Below are positions 1 through 10,485 of a stretch of DNA of 64,000 nucleotides, one piece after another. The stretch's first letter is position 1; the number at the start of each line of letters is the position of its first letter. The stretch is from Flavobacterium pisciphilum (GTDB lineage Bacteria; Bacteroidota; Bacteroidia; Flavobacteriales; Flavobacteriaceae): contig NZ_JAJJMO010000001.1 of the NCBI RefSeq assembly GCF_020905345.1, positions 868,001-932,000 on the forward strand, given 5' to 3'. The notes below the pieces were generated by a model. That model saw nothing but the letters and a program-made list of their open reading frames with translations. It was not told the DNA's origin and searched no databases. Position numbers and translations under genes: made by a program.

Positions 1-1
1 A

Positions 2-664
2 TTTCCTGGTCAATTATCCTCAAAAGAACAAATCAGTGATGATTTTGATGGAAAAATGATTCTATTTGATGAAGTATTATTCTGTTCAGATATTTTAAAA
101 AATGAGTTAAGTATTTACAATCACAATATATCCGTTAAGCTAAACCATATTGAATTACCCGTTGCCGAAACAAATGAAGTACAAATGTTATTGGAACAAA
201 TTGAAAAGTTGTATCATGACCTAACCTCTGTCAAAAAAGAGCAAGCACGATTTTTTATCAAGATAACATTGTTGAAATTAGTGGAGTTTGTACATACAAA
301 ATGGGATAAAGATAAAGTAACAAATGAGAATACCAGACTTTATGGAAAATTTCTTGAATTGTTGGAACGCCATTATAAAACGGAACGAATGGTTAGTTGG
401 TACGCTGAAAAACTACTCATTTCACCAAAGAAATTAAATGAAATAACGAAGAAAGTGGCAGGCTTAACTTCTATTGAAACCATTCACGCAAGGATAATGA
501 ACGAGATCAAACAATTGCTGTTACTATCCAGTTATTCTCATAAAGAAATTGCTTTTGAACTTGGATTCAATTCGCCAGCAGCGTTGAATAAATTTGTGCG
601 TGCAAAATTGGATGAAACCCCAACAAATCTGCAACAACAACTGGCACAAATGTATAATACATAG
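2..664 (+). CDS. AraC-family transcriptional regulator, 5' end outside the window
   Basis: The reading frame is open from the window edge, so this is the C-terminal part of a longer protein; the internal ATG at 56 is not needed as a start. The last ~100 residues carry a two-helix-turn-helix AraC DNA-binding domain (motifs SWYAEKLLISPKKLNEI and SHKEIAFELGFNSPAALNKF). The upstream part would be the effector-binding domain. It stands just before pgi and an iron-type alcohol dehydrogenase on the same strand, so it may control one of them; that is inference from position only. The family call is firm, the ligand unknown. Confidence 0.85.
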   Translation, partial: FPGQLSSKEQISDDFDGKMILFDEVLFCSDILKNELSIYNHNISVKLNHIELPVAETNEVQMLLEQIEKLYHDLTSVKKEQARFFIKITLLKLVEFVHTKWDKDKVTNENTRLYGKFLELLERHYKTERMVSWYAEKLLISPKKLNEITKKVAGLTSIETIHARIMNEIKQLLLLSSYSHKEIAFELGFNSPAALNKFVRAKLDETPTNLQQQLAQMYNT

Positions 665-700
665 GCTTAACTTGGTAGCATATACGCCTAAGATTAGAGG

Positions 701-708
701 TAGGTTTG
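701..708 (+). promoter_or_regulatory. Bacteroidota -7 element upstream of pgi
   Basis: TAGGTTTG fits the Bacteroidota consensus TAnnTTTG and lies 20 nt before the pgi ATG. No TTG is found at the ideal 19-nt distance upstream, so the -33 part is weak. Confidence 0.45.
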
Positions 709-727
709 TACTACAAATTAAAAGTAT

Positions 728-2374
728 ATGTTACCATCAGTTCAATTAAAAAATACGCAAGCATTTCAGAAGCTTGCAGCACATTTCGAGGACACAAAAG
801 ATGTGCAGATTAAGGATTTATTTTCAAAAGATCCACAACGATTTTCTTCGTTTTCTATCTTATGGAATGATATTTTGTTCGATTATTCAAAGAACAGAAT
901 CACAAAAGAAACATTTGATTTATTGCTTGAATTAGCAAATGAAGTGAAACTTCAGGAAGCTATTGAAAAGATGTTCGCAGGCGATAAAATTAATGCAACA
1001 GAAGGAAGACCTGTTTTGCATACTGCATTAAGACAACCAAAAGACGCAGTTGTTCTTGTTGATGGAATCAATGTTGTTCCACAAGTTTATGAAGTGCTTG
1101 AACAAATCCAAACTTTTACCGAAGATGTACTTTCAGGCACATGGAAAGGATATACTGGAAAACAAATTACCGATATTGTTAATATCGGTATCGGTGGTTC
1201 TGACCTTGGACCTGTAATGGTTACTGAAGCTTTAAAAGCATACAAAACGCATTTAAACTTGCATTTTGTTTCCAATGTTGATGGTACTCATTTGTCAGAA
1301 GTTTTAAAAAATGTAAATCCTGAAACCACACTTTTCCTTATTGCATCCAAAACATTTATCACACAAGAAACCATGACCAATGGACGTAGTGCACGTACTT
1401 GGTTGATTAATTCTGGTGCTAAAGAAGAAGATGTAGAAAAACACTTCGTCGCGCTAAGTACTAATGAAGCTGAAGTGAAAAAATTCGGAATCAATCCTAA
1501 AAATATGTTTGTTTTCTGGGATTGGGTTGGCGGAAGATATTCATTGTGGTCTGCAATTGGCCTGTCTATCAGTCTTGGAATCGGCTTTAATAATTTCAAA
1601 GCGTTATTAGAAGGTGCTAACGAAACCGATCAACATTTTCAGAACAGTGCGTTAGATCAAAATATCCCTGTTATCATGGCTTTACTTGGTGTATGGTATA
1701 TTAATTTCTATGGTGCTGAAACATTAGGAATATTCCCGTACGACCAATATTTGCATCGCTTTGCTTCTTATTTTCAGCAAGGAGATATGGAAAGTAATGG
1801 AAAATATATTGATCGCAATGGTAAGGTAGTCAACTATCAAACTGGTCCAATAGTTTGGGGCGAACCTGGTACCAACGGACAGCACGCATTTTATCAATTA
1901 CTTCATCAAGGTACAAAACTTATCCCTTCGGATTTCATCGCACCAGCTAAGAGCTTAAATCCACTTGGCGAACACCACAAAATATTACTTTCTAACTTCT
2001 TTGCACAAACTGAAGCCTTAATGAATGGCAAATCAGAAGAAGAAGTAATTGCAGAATTGAAAGCCGCTGGAAAATCAGACGCAGAAGTCAATCAGCAAAA
2101 GAAGTATAAAGTATTTCAAGGAAACCGTCCTACTAATTCATTCTTGTTGGAAAAAATAACACCAAAATCTTTGGGGAAACTTATCGCTTTGTATGAACAT
2201 AAAATTTTTGTTCAGGGTGTGATTTGGAATATTTTCAGCTTCGACCAATGGGGAGTAGAATTAGGTAAACAATTGGCTACCGTAATTCTTTCAGAGCTTG
2301 AAGAAGATGATAAGATTGTAAGTCACGATTCATCCACCAATGGATTGATCGATCAATATAAAACTTGGCGTTAA
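728..2374 (+). CDS. pgi: glucose-6-phosphate isomerase
   Basis: Interconverts glucose-6-phosphate and fructose-6-phosphate in the cytoplasm. The 548-residue length is that of the long bacterial/eukaryotic PGI class. Visible signatures are the sugar-phosphate-binding stretch [11 protein letters not shown] (~residues 151-161), the catalytic glutamate region [11 protein letters not shown], and the C-terminal PGI signature around [13 protein letters not shown]. The gene follows the AraC regulator by 63 nt and is followed by a strong terminator, so it is probably transcribed alone. Because it lies in a stretch that looks like cargo of a conjugative element, it may be a second copy beside a core pgi elsewhere (inference). 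Confidence 0.96.
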   Translation: MLPSVQLKNTQAFQKLAAHFEDTKDVQIKDLFSKDPQRFSSFSILWNDILFDYSKNRITKETFDLLLELANEVKLQEAIEKMFAGDKINATEGRPVLHTALRQPKDAVVLVDGINVVPQVYEVLEQIQTFTEDVLSGTWKGYTGKQITDIVNIGIGGSDLGPVMVTEALKAYKTHLNLHFVSNVDGTHLSEVLKNVNPETTLFLIASKTFITQETMTNGRSARTWLINSGAKEEDVEKHFVALSTNEAEVKKFGINPKNMFVFWDWVGGRYSLWSAIGLSISLGIGFNNFKALLEGANETDQHFQNSALDQNIPVIMALLGVWYINFYGAETLGIFPYDQYLHRFASYFQQGDMESNGKYIDRNGKVVNYQTGPIVWGEPGTNGQHAFYQLLHQGTKLIPSDFIAPAKSLNPLGEHHKILLSNFFAQTEALMNGKSEEEVIAELKAAGKSDAEVNQQKKYKVFQGNRPTNSFLLEKITPKSLGKLIALYEHKIFVQGVIWNIFSFDQWGVELGKQLATVILSELEEDDKIVSHDSSTNGLIDQYKTWR

Positions 2375-2398
2375 TCTATAATATTAATACAGTTTTAC

Positions 2399-2430
2399 AA
2401 AAGGCAACGGAGAAATTTCTGTGGCCTTTT
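2399..2430 (+). terminator. Rho-independent terminator after pgi
   Basis: AAAAGGC pairs with GCCTTTT, with a further GAGAAATTTCT self-complementary centre. It starts 25 nt after the pgi stop codon. Confidence 0.75.
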
Positions 2431-2613
2431 ATATGTTTAATCGTGTATAATAAATGTATATCGAAGCGAAACAATTAAAGGAATATGTAGAATCATGATC
2501 CCCTATTGCATATTGTATTGATTAAAAATAAACAATTCAGGCGGTTGGCTCTGAATGGATCAAATGTATATCATATAGTAGGTAATGTATAACAACAGCC
2601 ATGCAAGAGGCAG

Positions 2614-2621
2614 TACTTTTG
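2614..2621 (+). promoter_or_regulatory. -7 element upstream of the alcohol dehydrogenase
   Basis: TACTTTTG matches TAnnTTTG and ends 24 nt before the ATG at 2646. No matching -33 TTG is seen. Confidence 0.45.
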
Positions 2622-2645
2622 TAGAAGAAATTTAAATAATAAAAT

Positions 2646-3797
2646 ATGAGTAAGTTATTTGTTGCCAGCGAAGTATTTCATGGTGCTGGAAGTTTATCAG
2701 AATTGAAAAATCTATCTGGAAAAAAAGCAATCATTGTGACTGGTGGACAATCAATGAAAAAAAGCGGAACGTTAGATCGTGCAAAAGCATTCTTAACAGA
2801 AGCTGGATTGGAAACTATTGTTTTTGATGGTGTTGAAGAAGATCCATCATCAGCGACAAGTCTTAAAGGAGCAGAAATTATGCGTGAGTTCCAACCAGAC
2901 TGGATTGTTGGTCTTGGTGGTTGTTCAGCGATTGATGCCGCTAAAATGATGTGGGTATTCTACGAACATCCAGATGCAGATTTTGAAGCGATGACAAAAC
3001 CTTTCAGTGTTCCAACATTACGTCAAAAGGCAAAATTCGTAGCAATTCCTTCTACAAGTGGTACAGGAACTGAAACAACAGGTTTAGCGGTTATTACCGA
3101 TAAAGAAAAAGGGGTTAAATATCCAATTGTTTCTTATGAACTAACACCAGATATTGCGATTGTTGATGGAGAAATTTGTGCTACTATGCCAGCTCATATC
3201 ACGTCAAACACTGGTTTAGATGCATTAACACATTGTGTTGAAGCATACGTTTCAAATATTGAAGACAATTATGCAGACGTATTAGCTAAAGGTGGTTTAG
3301 AAATCGTATTCGACAATCTTGAAGAAGCTGTAAATAATCCAACAAATATTAAAGCTCGTCAAAATATGCACGACGCTTCATTTATGGGGGGCTTAGCGTT
3401 CAATAACGCTTGGTTAGGAATTGTACACTCATTATCACATCAAGTAGGTGCCCTTTATGGTATTCCACACGGTGCAGCTAATGCGATTTTCCTTCCGAAT
3501 GTTATCCGTTACAATCAAACAGAAACAACAAGATACCCTAATTTGGCAAAAATTGTTGGAAAAGAAACTGCTGAGGAATTAGCACAAGAAATCGAAAAAC
3601 TAAGAGCTTCGGTAAACAATATCGGTTCTTTGAAAGCTTTTGGAATATCTCGTGAAGATTGGGACAAAAACTTGGATTACATTACCAAAAATGCTTTGGA
3701 AGATCCATGTACAGGTTTTAATCCACGTAAACCAAGTCTTCAAGACTTAAAAGATCTTTATAACGCTTGTTATGAAGGTGTGATTTACCAAAATTAA
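2646..3797 (+). CDS. iron-containing (group III) alcohol dehydrogenase
   Basis: A 383-residue NAD(P)-dependent dehydrogenase of the Fe-ADH family, expected to reduce aldehydes or oxidise alcohols in the cytoplasm. The cofactor-binding GGxSxxDxAK motif is present as GGCSAIDAAK (~residues 93-102). The metal site is represented by LDALTHCVEAY and by the histidines of HSLSHQVGALYGIPHGAANA. The whole length matches the family. It is framed by its own promoter-like element and two hairpins downstream. Neighbouring UvrA/UvrB and an antiporter suggest a stress role such as aldehyde detoxification, but the substrate cannot be read from sequence. Confidence 0.93.
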   Translation: MSKLFVASEVFHGAGSLSELKNLSGKKAIIVTGGQSMKKSGTLDRAKAFLTEAGLETIVFDGVEEDPSSATSLKGAEIMREFQPDWIVGLGGCSAIDAAKMMWVFYEHPDADFEAMTKPFSVPTLRQKAKFVAIPSTSGTGTETTGLAVITDKEKGVKYPIVSYELTPDIAIVDGEICATMPAHITSNTGLDALTHCVEAYVSNIEDNYADVLAKGGLEIVFDNLEEAVNNPTNIKARQNMHDASFMGGLAFNNAWLGIVHSLSHQVGALYGIPHGAANAIFLPNVIRYNQTETTRYPNLAKIVGKETAEELAQEIEKLRASVNNIGSLKAFGISREDWDKNLDYITKNALEDPCTGFNPRKPSLQDLKDLYNACYEGVIYQN

Positions 3798-3813
3798 TTA
3801 ATATTGCAAAGTA

Positions 3814-3868
3814 AAGCGGTTAATCATTCTTGAATTAACCGCTTGCTTCGCTAATAAAGTTATTAGCG
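3814..3868 (+). terminator. double hairpin after the alcohol dehydrogenase
   Basis: A perfect 11-bp stem (AAGCGGTTAAT with ATTAACCGCTT, 3814-3844) is followed at once by a second one (CGCTAATA with TATTAGCG, 3849-3868) and AT-rich sequence. Confidence 0.7.
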
Positions 3869-3949
3869 TTATATTTATTAGAGGAAAATGAATCGCATGA
3901 TTTTCGTCTTTCATTGAACCTAAAACTATAATTTAAAATAACAATTGCT

Positions 3950-4849
3950 ATGATTATCAACCGAAAAATTCCATTTAAGTTTCTGTTGAATGAAATTAAA
4001 TTACCGTTGTTTGCTGTTGCTTTATTGGGAACGGCTTTTGGTTTATTACCCCGTTATTATTCGGAATATACGCCAGATGTATCCATTCAGATTGCTTCAA
4101 CTTTGGGTATTGCAATCTCCATTCTCTTATCTTATAAAATCAATCAATCCTACAATCGTTGGTGGGAAGCTCGCACAATTTGGGGATCGATTGTTAATGA
4201 TAGCCGTACATTAATTTTGCGACTGCAACTTTATTTGGGTAATGAAAATGGGCACTTGCAGAAAATTTCATATTATCAGATAGCTTGGAATTATGCGTTG
4301 GAAAAATCGTTGAGAAATCAGGATGCATGGTCCAATTTTGAAGGATTGTTGAACGACGATGACATTGCTGAAATAAAGAGGCATTCCAATATTCCGCTTG
4401 CTATTAGTCATTTGCAGTTAAAAGCTGTAAAAGCGTTATTTGAGAAGAATTTAATTGATGATTTAGGACGTCTTCAGTTAGAAAATACAATTAATAATTT
4501 ATTGGCATCTATGGGGAAAACTGAAAGGATAAAAAATACAATTTTCCCTCCAACCTTTGGGCAAATATTGCATATTGCTATTTACTTGTTTGTTGTACTT
4601 TTAAGTCTTTCTTCTTCATTTCATCAGAATATTGATATTGTACTGCAAGTTTTTATTCTTATTTCAATTTCAATGATGTTCTTTTTTCTGGAAATGTTGG
4701 CACATAGACTTCAAAATCCGTTCAATAATAGCCCTACTGATACACCAATATCAGCACTGTCACGTACAATAGAAATTAATATTCGACAATTATTAAATGA
4801 GACCGAAATCCCTAAGTCTATTGAAGCCCAAGGATTTTATCTTATGTAA
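3950..4849 (+). CDS. bestrophin-family (UPF0187) anion channel
   Basis: A 299-residue membrane protein of the bacterial bestrophin family. The family is known to form pentameric ion channels in the inner membrane. Visible signs are the early basic segment followed by membrane helices, the conserved YNRWWEARTIWGSIVNDSR stretch (~residues 67-85) and a late hydrophobic region (~200-255) followed by a conserved loop ending QNPFNNSPTDTPI. It stands alone between the two hairpins of the dehydrogenase and uvrA (38-nt gap to uvrA), so it may be co-transcribed with uvrA. Its physiological ion is unknown here. Confidence 0.88.
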   Translation: MIINRKIPFKFLLNEIKLPLFAVALLGTAFGLLPRYYSEYTPDVSIQIASTLGIAISILLSYKINQSYNRWWEARTIWGSIVNDSRTLILRLQLYLGNENGHLQKISYYQIAWNYALEKSLRNQDAWSNFEGLLNDDDIAEIKRHSNIPLAISHLQLKAVKALFEKNLIDDLGRLQLENTINNLLASMGKTERIKNTIFPPTFGQILHIAIYLFVVLLSLSSSFHQNIDIVLQVFILISISMMFFFLEMLAHRLQNPFNNSPTDTPISALSRTIEINIRQLLNETEIPKSIEAQGFYLM

Positions 4850-4887
4850 TATTAGGAAATAACGTATAATCTTAAAGTATAGTTATC

Positions 4888-7404
4888 ATGGTTCAAGAAT
4901 TTAATGACGAGAATATAGCTGGTTTTGTTCAGATTCGAGGAGCAAAAGAACACAACCTAAAAAATATAGATGTAGATATTCCAAGAAATAAACTTGTTGT
5001 GTTTACAGGAATATCAGGTTCAGGGAAATCTTCATTGGCCTTTGGTACTATATATGCCGAAGCCCAAAGAAGATATCTGGAATCGGTATCACCTTATGCT
5101 AGAAGATTATTTAATCAGATGTCTGTTCCAGATGTTGAAGCTATTCATGGTCTTCCGCCAGCGGTTGCTCTGCAACAAAGCCGTGGAGGAACAACTGTAC
5201 GTTCTACCGTAGGAAGTGTTACCACCATTTCTAATTTACTACGGATGTTGTATTCCAGAGCTGGAGATTATCCTGCCAACCAGTCTATTATTTATGCGGA
5301 AGGATTTTCTGCAAATACACCTGAAGGAGCTTGTCCAAAATGTCATGGTATTGGTCGTATTTATGATGTTACGGAAAAATCTATGGTGCCGAATGATTCA
5401 TTGACTATACGAGAAAGAGCAGTTGAGGCATGGCCATCAGCATGGCAAGGACAGAATCTTCGTGAAATATTAATGACTTTGGGTTTCGATGTGGATAAAC
5501 CATGGAAAGATCTACCACAAAAAGATCGTGACTGGATTTTATTTACGGATGAAACGCCAACTGTTCCGGTTTATTCAGGGTTATCGGCTCCGGAGGTAAA
5601 AAGAGCTTTGGAATTGAATCTGCCTGCAAGTTATATGGGAACATTCACCGGTGCAAAACGATATGTTCTTCAAACTTTTGCTAATACAAACAGCCAAATG
5701 ATGAAACGAAGAGTTTCACAATATATGCTGAATACAGAATGTCCTGTATGTCATGGAAAAAGACTTAAAAGAGAATCATTATCTGTAAAATTTGATGGAT
5801 ATGATATTATTGATCTGTCCAATCTATCCCTTTCACAATTGATGGATATTTTTACGTCTTATGCCGAAGGACAATTTTTAAATAAAGAAAAAGATAAATT
5901 TCCTGAAAAAGCTATAGTAGCCCAAAATATCGCTATTGATCTTGTCGCAAGATTAAAAATCATGATTGATCTAGGACTTGGATACCTTTCATTAGAACGT
6001 AGTACACCAAGTGTATCTCCTGGAGAATTACAAAGATTGCGATTGGCAACACAGGTGCACTCTAATCTTTTTGGAGTAATTTATGTTTTGGACGAGCCCT
6101 CCGCTGGACTACATCCTGCTGATACCGAAGCGTTATTTACGGTACTTCAAAAACTAAAGGATGTTGGTAATTCCATGTTTATTGTTGAGCACGAAGTGGA
6201 TATCATCAGGCACTGTGATTGGATTGTTGATGTTGGCCCAGAAGCAGGAACCAACGGTGGAGAAATATTGTACAGTGGTACTTTAGAGGGCTTACAATCG
6301 GTCGAAAGATCATTGACCCGTCATTATATCACCCCAAAACCTATAGCTAAAAAGAAGGTTAGAAAAGCAGAGCAATGGTTGCAAGTAAATAATGTTACCC
6401 GAAATAATATTCAGAATCTTGATGTGTCCTTTCCATTAGGAGTTCTTACCAGTATTACCGGAACATCGGGTTCTGGGAAAAGCAGCTTAGTAAGTCAGGC
6501 GTTGGTGGATTTAGTTTCAGATTATTTAGGACAAGAGATAGAAGAAGCTAAAGAAGAACAGTCAGAATTATTACAAGAAAATATTATTCACACCTCAGGT
6601 GTAATAACTGATGGTATGCAAAATATAAAACGATTGGTAAGAGTAGATCAAAAACCAATTGGTAGAACGCCGAGATCAAATCTGGCAACTTATACAGGTT
6701 TGTTTGACAGAATACGACAGCTTTTTGCGGAAACCCCGATGGCTAAAAGTCGCAAATATGATGTAGGTAGATTTTCATTTAATGTAGCCAAAGGTCGTTG
6801 TACACATTGTAAAGGCGAAGGATTTGTTATGGTAGAATTATTATTTCTTCCAAGTGTTTATACACCATGTCCAACTTGCAAAGGAACACGATACAATGAA
6901 AAAACGCTAGAGGTAACGTATAACAACAAAAATATTGCTAAAGTGTTGGATCTGACCGTAGATGAAGCTTGGAATTTCTTTCAGCATGATAAATCATTAC
7001 GCCAAAGTTTAGATGTATTAAAGCAAGTTGGCTTAGGGTATATTCGTTTAGGACAACCAGCAACCGAGTTATCAGGTGGTGAGGCACAACGTATTAAATT
7101 AGCTTCAGAATTACAGCGTACGCAGCGTGGTAAAACATTATATATTTTGGATGAACCAACAACAGGTTTACATCCATCTGATGTTGAAAAACTGATTGGT
7201 CAGCTTAATTTTCTGGTTGATGCAGGAAATACAGTTATCACAATCGAACATGATATGCACGTGGTGGCTTCAAGTGACTGGGTAATCGATATTGGCCCCG
7301 GTGCAGGGAAAGATGGCGGACAAATTGTAGCAGAAGGTACTCCGGTAGAAGTTGCGAAAAACACAAAAAGTAAAACAGCTAAATATTTGGCGGAGTATGT
7401 TTAA
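4888..7404 (+). CDS. uvrA2: class II UvrA (UvrA2-type excinuclease ATPase lacking the UvrB-binding domain)
   Basis: An ABC-type DNA-damage-binding ATPase with two nucleotide-binding halves. Walker A motifs are GISGSGKSS (~41-49) and GTSGSGKSS (~526-534). ABC signatures are SPGELQ (~376, with P replacing the first G) and LSGGEAQ (~728). Zinc-finger cysteine pairs are CPKC (149), CPVC, CTHC and CPTC. Canonical UvrA is ~940 residues; this one is 838 and runs straight from the MLYSRAG segment (~120) into the first zinc module (~149). The ~100 residues that normally hold the UvrB-binding domain are therefore missing, the hallmark of class II UvrA. In known class II proteins this goes with roles in drug or damage tolerance. 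It is followed by uvrB after 161 nt. Confidence 0.92.
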   Translation: MVQEFNDENIAGFVQIRGAKEHNLKNIDVDIPRNKLVVFTGISGSGKSSLAFGTIYAEAQRRYLESVSPYARRLFNQMSVPDVEAIHGLPPAVALQQSRGGTTVRSTVGSVTTISNLLRMLYSRAGDYPANQSIIYAEGFSANTPEGACPKCHGIGRIYDVTEKSMVPNDSLTIRERAVEAWPSAWQGQNLREILMTLGFDVDKPWKDLPQKDRDWILFTDETPTVPVYSGLSAPEVKRALELNLPASYMGTFTGAKRYVLQTFANTNSQMMKRRVSQYMLNTECPVCHGKRLKRESLSVKFDGYDIIDLSNLSLSQLMDIFTSYAEGQFLNKEKDKFPEKAIVAQNIAIDLVARLKIMIDLGLGYLSLERSTPSVSPGELQRLRLATQVHSNLFGVIYVLDEPSAGLHPADTEALFTVLQKLKDVGNSMFIVEHEVDIIRHCDWIVDVGPEAGTNGGEILYSGTLEGLQSVERSLTRHYITPKPIAKKKVRKAEQWLQVNNVTRNNIQNLDVSFPLGVLTSITGTSGSGKSSLVSQALVDLVSDYLGQEIEEAKEEQSELLQENIIHTSGVITDGMQNIKRLVRVDQKPIGRTPRSNLATYTGLFDRIRQLFAETPMAKSRKYDVGRFSFNVAKGRCTHCKGEGFVMVELLFLPSVYTPCPTCKGTRYNEKTLEVTYNNKNIAKVLDLTVDEAWNFFQHDKSLRQSLDVLKQVGLGYIRLGQPATELSGGEAQRIKLASELQRTQRGKTLYILDEPTTGLHPSDVEKLIGQLNFLVDAGNTVITIEHDMHVVASSDWVIDIGPGAGKDGGQIVAEGTPVEVAKNTKSKTAKYLAEYV

Positions 7405-7521
7405 ATGATAAAATACCCTGACATGATTGTTGTTGTTAAGTGTTAAGATTTAAACATTTGGTTTGAGGGAAATAATACAAATTATAAGGTATAAAATAAA
7501 AATGAGAAGTAGCTTTTTAAT

Positions 7522-7529
7522 TATTTTTG
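7522..7529 (+). promoter_or_regulatory. -7 promoter element of uvrB that rules out an upstream start
   Basis: TATTTTTG matches TAnnTTTG. It lies exactly over an in-frame TTG at 7527 that would lengthen UvrB by 13 residues. Transcription would begin a few bases downstream, so the ATG at 7566 is the likely start. Confidence 0.55.
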
Positions 7530-7565
7530 TATACAGCTACATTAAAACATCAAAAAACTAAAATT

Positions 7566-9542
7566 ATGTCAAAAGATACTTTTATATTACATTCAAAATA
7601 TATACCGTCAGGAGATCAGCCTGATGCCATTGCACGAATTGTTTCAGGTATTGAATCTGGTGCAACTCATCAAACATTGAAAGGTATTACAGGGTCTGGG
7701 AAGACTTTTACGATGGCTAACATTATTCATCAACTGAATAGACCTACGATGATTCTTGCCCCAAACAAAACACTTACTGCACAACTTTATGATGAAATGA
7801 AGCGGTTCTTTCCCGAAAACGCAGTTGAGTTCTTTGTTTCTTATTACGATTATTTTCAACCCGAAATGTATCTTCCCGGAAGTGACCGTTTTGTAGAGAA
7901 AGATTCTTCAATAAATGAACATTTAGAAAGATTACGTCTTTCAACCACAAAATCACTTATCGAACGTAGAGATACCATTGTGGTAGCTTCTGTGTCTTCT
8001 ATTTATGGACTTGGCGATCCGAAAGATTATAAAGAATTACAAATTCATCTTTCATTAGGACGAGCTATTCAATTGGATAAATTGGAACAAAGCTTGGCTC
8101 ATTTACAATACGATCGTACCGAACGAAAATTGAAGCGCGGTACTTATAGAATTGATGAAGATACTATTGATATTTTTCCTGCTGATTCAGAATCCAACGC
8201 CGTGCAATTAATACTAAGCAATGGTGTAATTGCTACATTGCGATTAATAGACGCTGCAACAGGAAATTTTATTGAAGATTTAGCACAATACGCAGTATCT
8301 CCAAAAACGCTTTTTGCACCATCAAAAGGACAAGCAAAGGCAGCAGCAGAACAAATCTTAATTGAGTTGGAAGAACGTGTAGAACAATTAAATAATGAAA
8401 ATAGATTAGAAGAAGCAGACCGCCTTTATGAAAGAATTACCAATGATGTAGAAATGTTGAGAACTGCTGGATATTGTTCAGGTATGGAAAATTATGCAAG
8501 CTATTTTAGTGGTAGAGATCCAAAATTACCACCAACAACTCTGCTTGATTATTTGCCAAAAGATGGACTTTTGTTCATTGATGAATCCCACGTTATGATT
8601 CCGCAAATCTCAGCAATGTTCAAGGGTGATCAGGCTCGTAAAGATACATTAATTGATTATGGTTTCAGGCTTCCTTCTTCAAAATACAACCATCCTTTGA
8701 GTTTTGAAGAATTTGAAAAAATTAAACCACAAGCAGTTTTTGTTTCGGCTACTCCGGGAAATTATGAATTGAATATTTCTAAAGAGCGGGTTGTTGAGCA
8801 AGTTGTAAGACCAACTGGACTTCTTGACCCAATTGTAGAAGTACGTCCATTAACTGATGCTATTGATGATTTATTGGGCGAAATTAAAACTTGTGTAGAT
8901 GCTGGCAATCGTGTTTTAATTACAACTTTAACAAAAGCATCAGCTGAAAACCTAAACGAATACATCGGAAGCAAAGGTTTTCGTACAAGATATTTGCATT
9001 CAGACTTCAAAACAACAGAAAGAACGGAGATTTTGGACAGTCTGAGAGTTGGTGATTTTGACATTTTGATAGGCATTAGCTTATTGCGTGAAGGCTTAGA
9101 TATCCCAGAGGCTTCATTAATTGCAATTATGGATGCTGATCGTGCAGGATTCTTACGTTCAGCAAGTGCCCTTTTACAGATGATTGGTCGAGTAGCTCGA
9201 AATGTTAATGGAAAGGCAATTATGTACGCAGATAAGATTACACCTGCAATGCAACTTGCTATTGATGAGACAAGAGGCCGTAGAAAACGTCAAATTGCCT
9301 ATAATGAAGAGCATCATGTTTCTCCAGTTTCTTCGATAAGAAGATTAAATTCTGATACCGCTGAAGATAATAAAACAGTTACACATTCTGAACAATTCTG
9401 TGAGAATCTTGAAGAGCTTTGTGATCGTATCACGAACTTGGAACATCAGCTTATTGCTGCATCTGACGAACAGGACGAAAAAGCTATAAAAGAAGTTCGA
9501 CTTCAATTGGATGTTTTATATAGACAGTTTATTTATGTTTGA
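7566..9542 (+). CDS. uvrB: excinuclease ABC subunit UvrB
   Basis: DNA helicase-like subunit of nucleotide excision repair that receives damaged DNA from UvrA and recruits UvrC. From the ATG at 7566 it has 658 residues, normal for UvrB. Visible features are Walker A GITGSGKTF, the damage-probing beta-hairpin region YYDYFQPEMYLPGSD, ASVSSIYGLGDP, the DEAD-box-like FIDESHVMIPQ, and helicase motifs ILIGISLLREGLDIPEASL and QMIGRVARN. The C-terminal ~40 residues are in the place of the UvrC-binding UVR motif but match it loosely. I chose 7566 because the longer TTG start overlaps a promoter element. Being paired with a class II UvrA is unusual. Confidence 0.93.
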   Translation: MSKDTFILHSKYIPSGDQPDAIARIVSGIESGATHQTLKGITGSGKTFTMANIIHQLNRPTMILAPNKTLTAQLYDEMKRFFPENAVEFFVSYYDYFQPEMYLPGSDRFVEKDSSINEHLERLRLSTTKSLIERRDTIVVASVSSIYGLGDPKDYKELQIHLSLGRAIQLDKLEQSLAHLQYDRTERKLKRGTYRIDEDTIDIFPADSESNAVQLILSNGVIATLRLIDAATGNFIEDLAQYAVSPKTLFAPSKGQAKAAAEQILIELEERVEQLNNENRLEEADRLYERITNDVEMLRTAGYCSGMENYASYFSGRDPKLPPTTLLDYLPKDGLLFIDESHVMIPQISAMFKGDQARKDTLIDYGFRLPSSKYNHPLSFEEFEKIKPQAVFVSATPGNYELNISKERVVEQVVRPTGLLDPIVEVRPLTDAIDDLLGEIKTCVDAGNRVLITTLTKASAENLNEYIGSKGFRTRYLHSDFKTTERTEILDSLRVGDFDILIGISLLREGLDIPEASLIAIMDADRAGFLRSASALLQMIGRVARNVNGKAIMYADKITPAMQLAIDETRGRRKRQIAYNEEHHVSPVSSIRRLNSDTAEDNKTVTHSEQFCENLEELCDRITNLEHQLIAASDEQDEKAIKEVRLQLDVLYRQFIYV

Positions 9543-9652
9543 TTTAGTCTTCAACTGAATAAATTATAGTATTATCAAGCTCAAACAAGCGTTGATAACT
9601 CAGGTTTGGGTTTGTTATTTCACTCAATTTAATTTTATTAAAAACTAATAAT

Positions 9653-10465
9653 ATGGAAGAAAAGGTTATCTTTTATATAATCCTTATTGTTGTCATTACT
9701 TTATTGATTATAATGGCAAAAAAGATCAAAGTTGCATATCCCATTCTGTTGGTTTTAGCAGGGCTTGCGATTAGTTTCATTCCACATGTTCCAATGATTA
9801 CGATTGATCCTAAGCTTATTTTTATTATTTTTTTACCACCATTACTTTACGAATCTGCATGGAATATTTCGTGGAAACAACTTTGGAAATGGAGAAGAAT
9901 CATAATCAGCTTTGCCTTTTTAGTTGTTTTCTTTACTGCATTCGCTGTTGGGATAACAGCTTGGTACTTTATACCAGGTTTTACATTAGCTTTAGGATTT
10001 TTGTTAGGAGGAATTGTTTCCCCTCCTGATGCGGTTAGCGCTGGGGCTATTTTAAAAAATGTAAAAATACCAAAGAGTTCATCATCAATTCTTGAGGGAG
10101 AAAGCCTATTAAATGATGCATCATCTTTAATTGTTGTTTTCTTTGCCGTAGCAGCTGTAATGACAGGGAAATTTGTTTGGTATGAAGCTTTAGGAAGCTT
10201 TGTTTGGATGGTTATTGGAGGTATAGGTATTGGTCTTCTGATAGGGAAAATATTTATGGAAGTGCATAAGAAACTAGAAACCGATGCCAATATAGATACT
10301 ATTTTTACATTGGTAGCGCCTTATATTATGTATCTTCTTGCAGAAGAAGTACATGCTTCGGGTGTATTATCGGTAGTTTCTGGTGGACTTTTTCTATCAT
10401 ACAATCAACATAAATTTTTGAGCAGCTCTTCACGTTTACGCGCTATAAGCGTTGGAACTGTTTAG
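9653..10465 (+). pseudogene. CPA1-type Na+/H+ antiporter (NhaP-like), N-terminal part before a frameshift
   Basis: A membrane antiporter of the CPA1 family exchanging Na+ (or K+) for protons. This part holds hydrophobic helices throughout and family motifs such as FLPPLLYESAWNIS, GGIVSPPDAVSAGAI and EGESLLNDASSLIV, which include the expected ND residues of the transport site. The frame stops at 10465 directly after SSRLRAISV. One base appears to be missing at about 10451-10455 (agcgttggaac where agcgtttggaac would continue as SVWNCLGF). The remaining half follows in another frame up to 11232. The joined protein would have about 526 residues, normal for the family. It is either a real pseudogene, phase-variable, or a sequencing error. 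Confidence 0.85.
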
Positions 10466-10485
10466 GCTTTATTTTAAATGGTGCG

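Noticed and set aside
1087..2091. Minus-strand frames inside pgi
   Set aside because: Antisense shadows of a strongly conserved enzyme gene.
7527..7565. Longer UvrB starting at TTG 7527
   Set aside because: The TTG is inside the promoter's TATTTTTG -7 element, and MSKDTF at 7566 aligns with normal UvrB N-termini.
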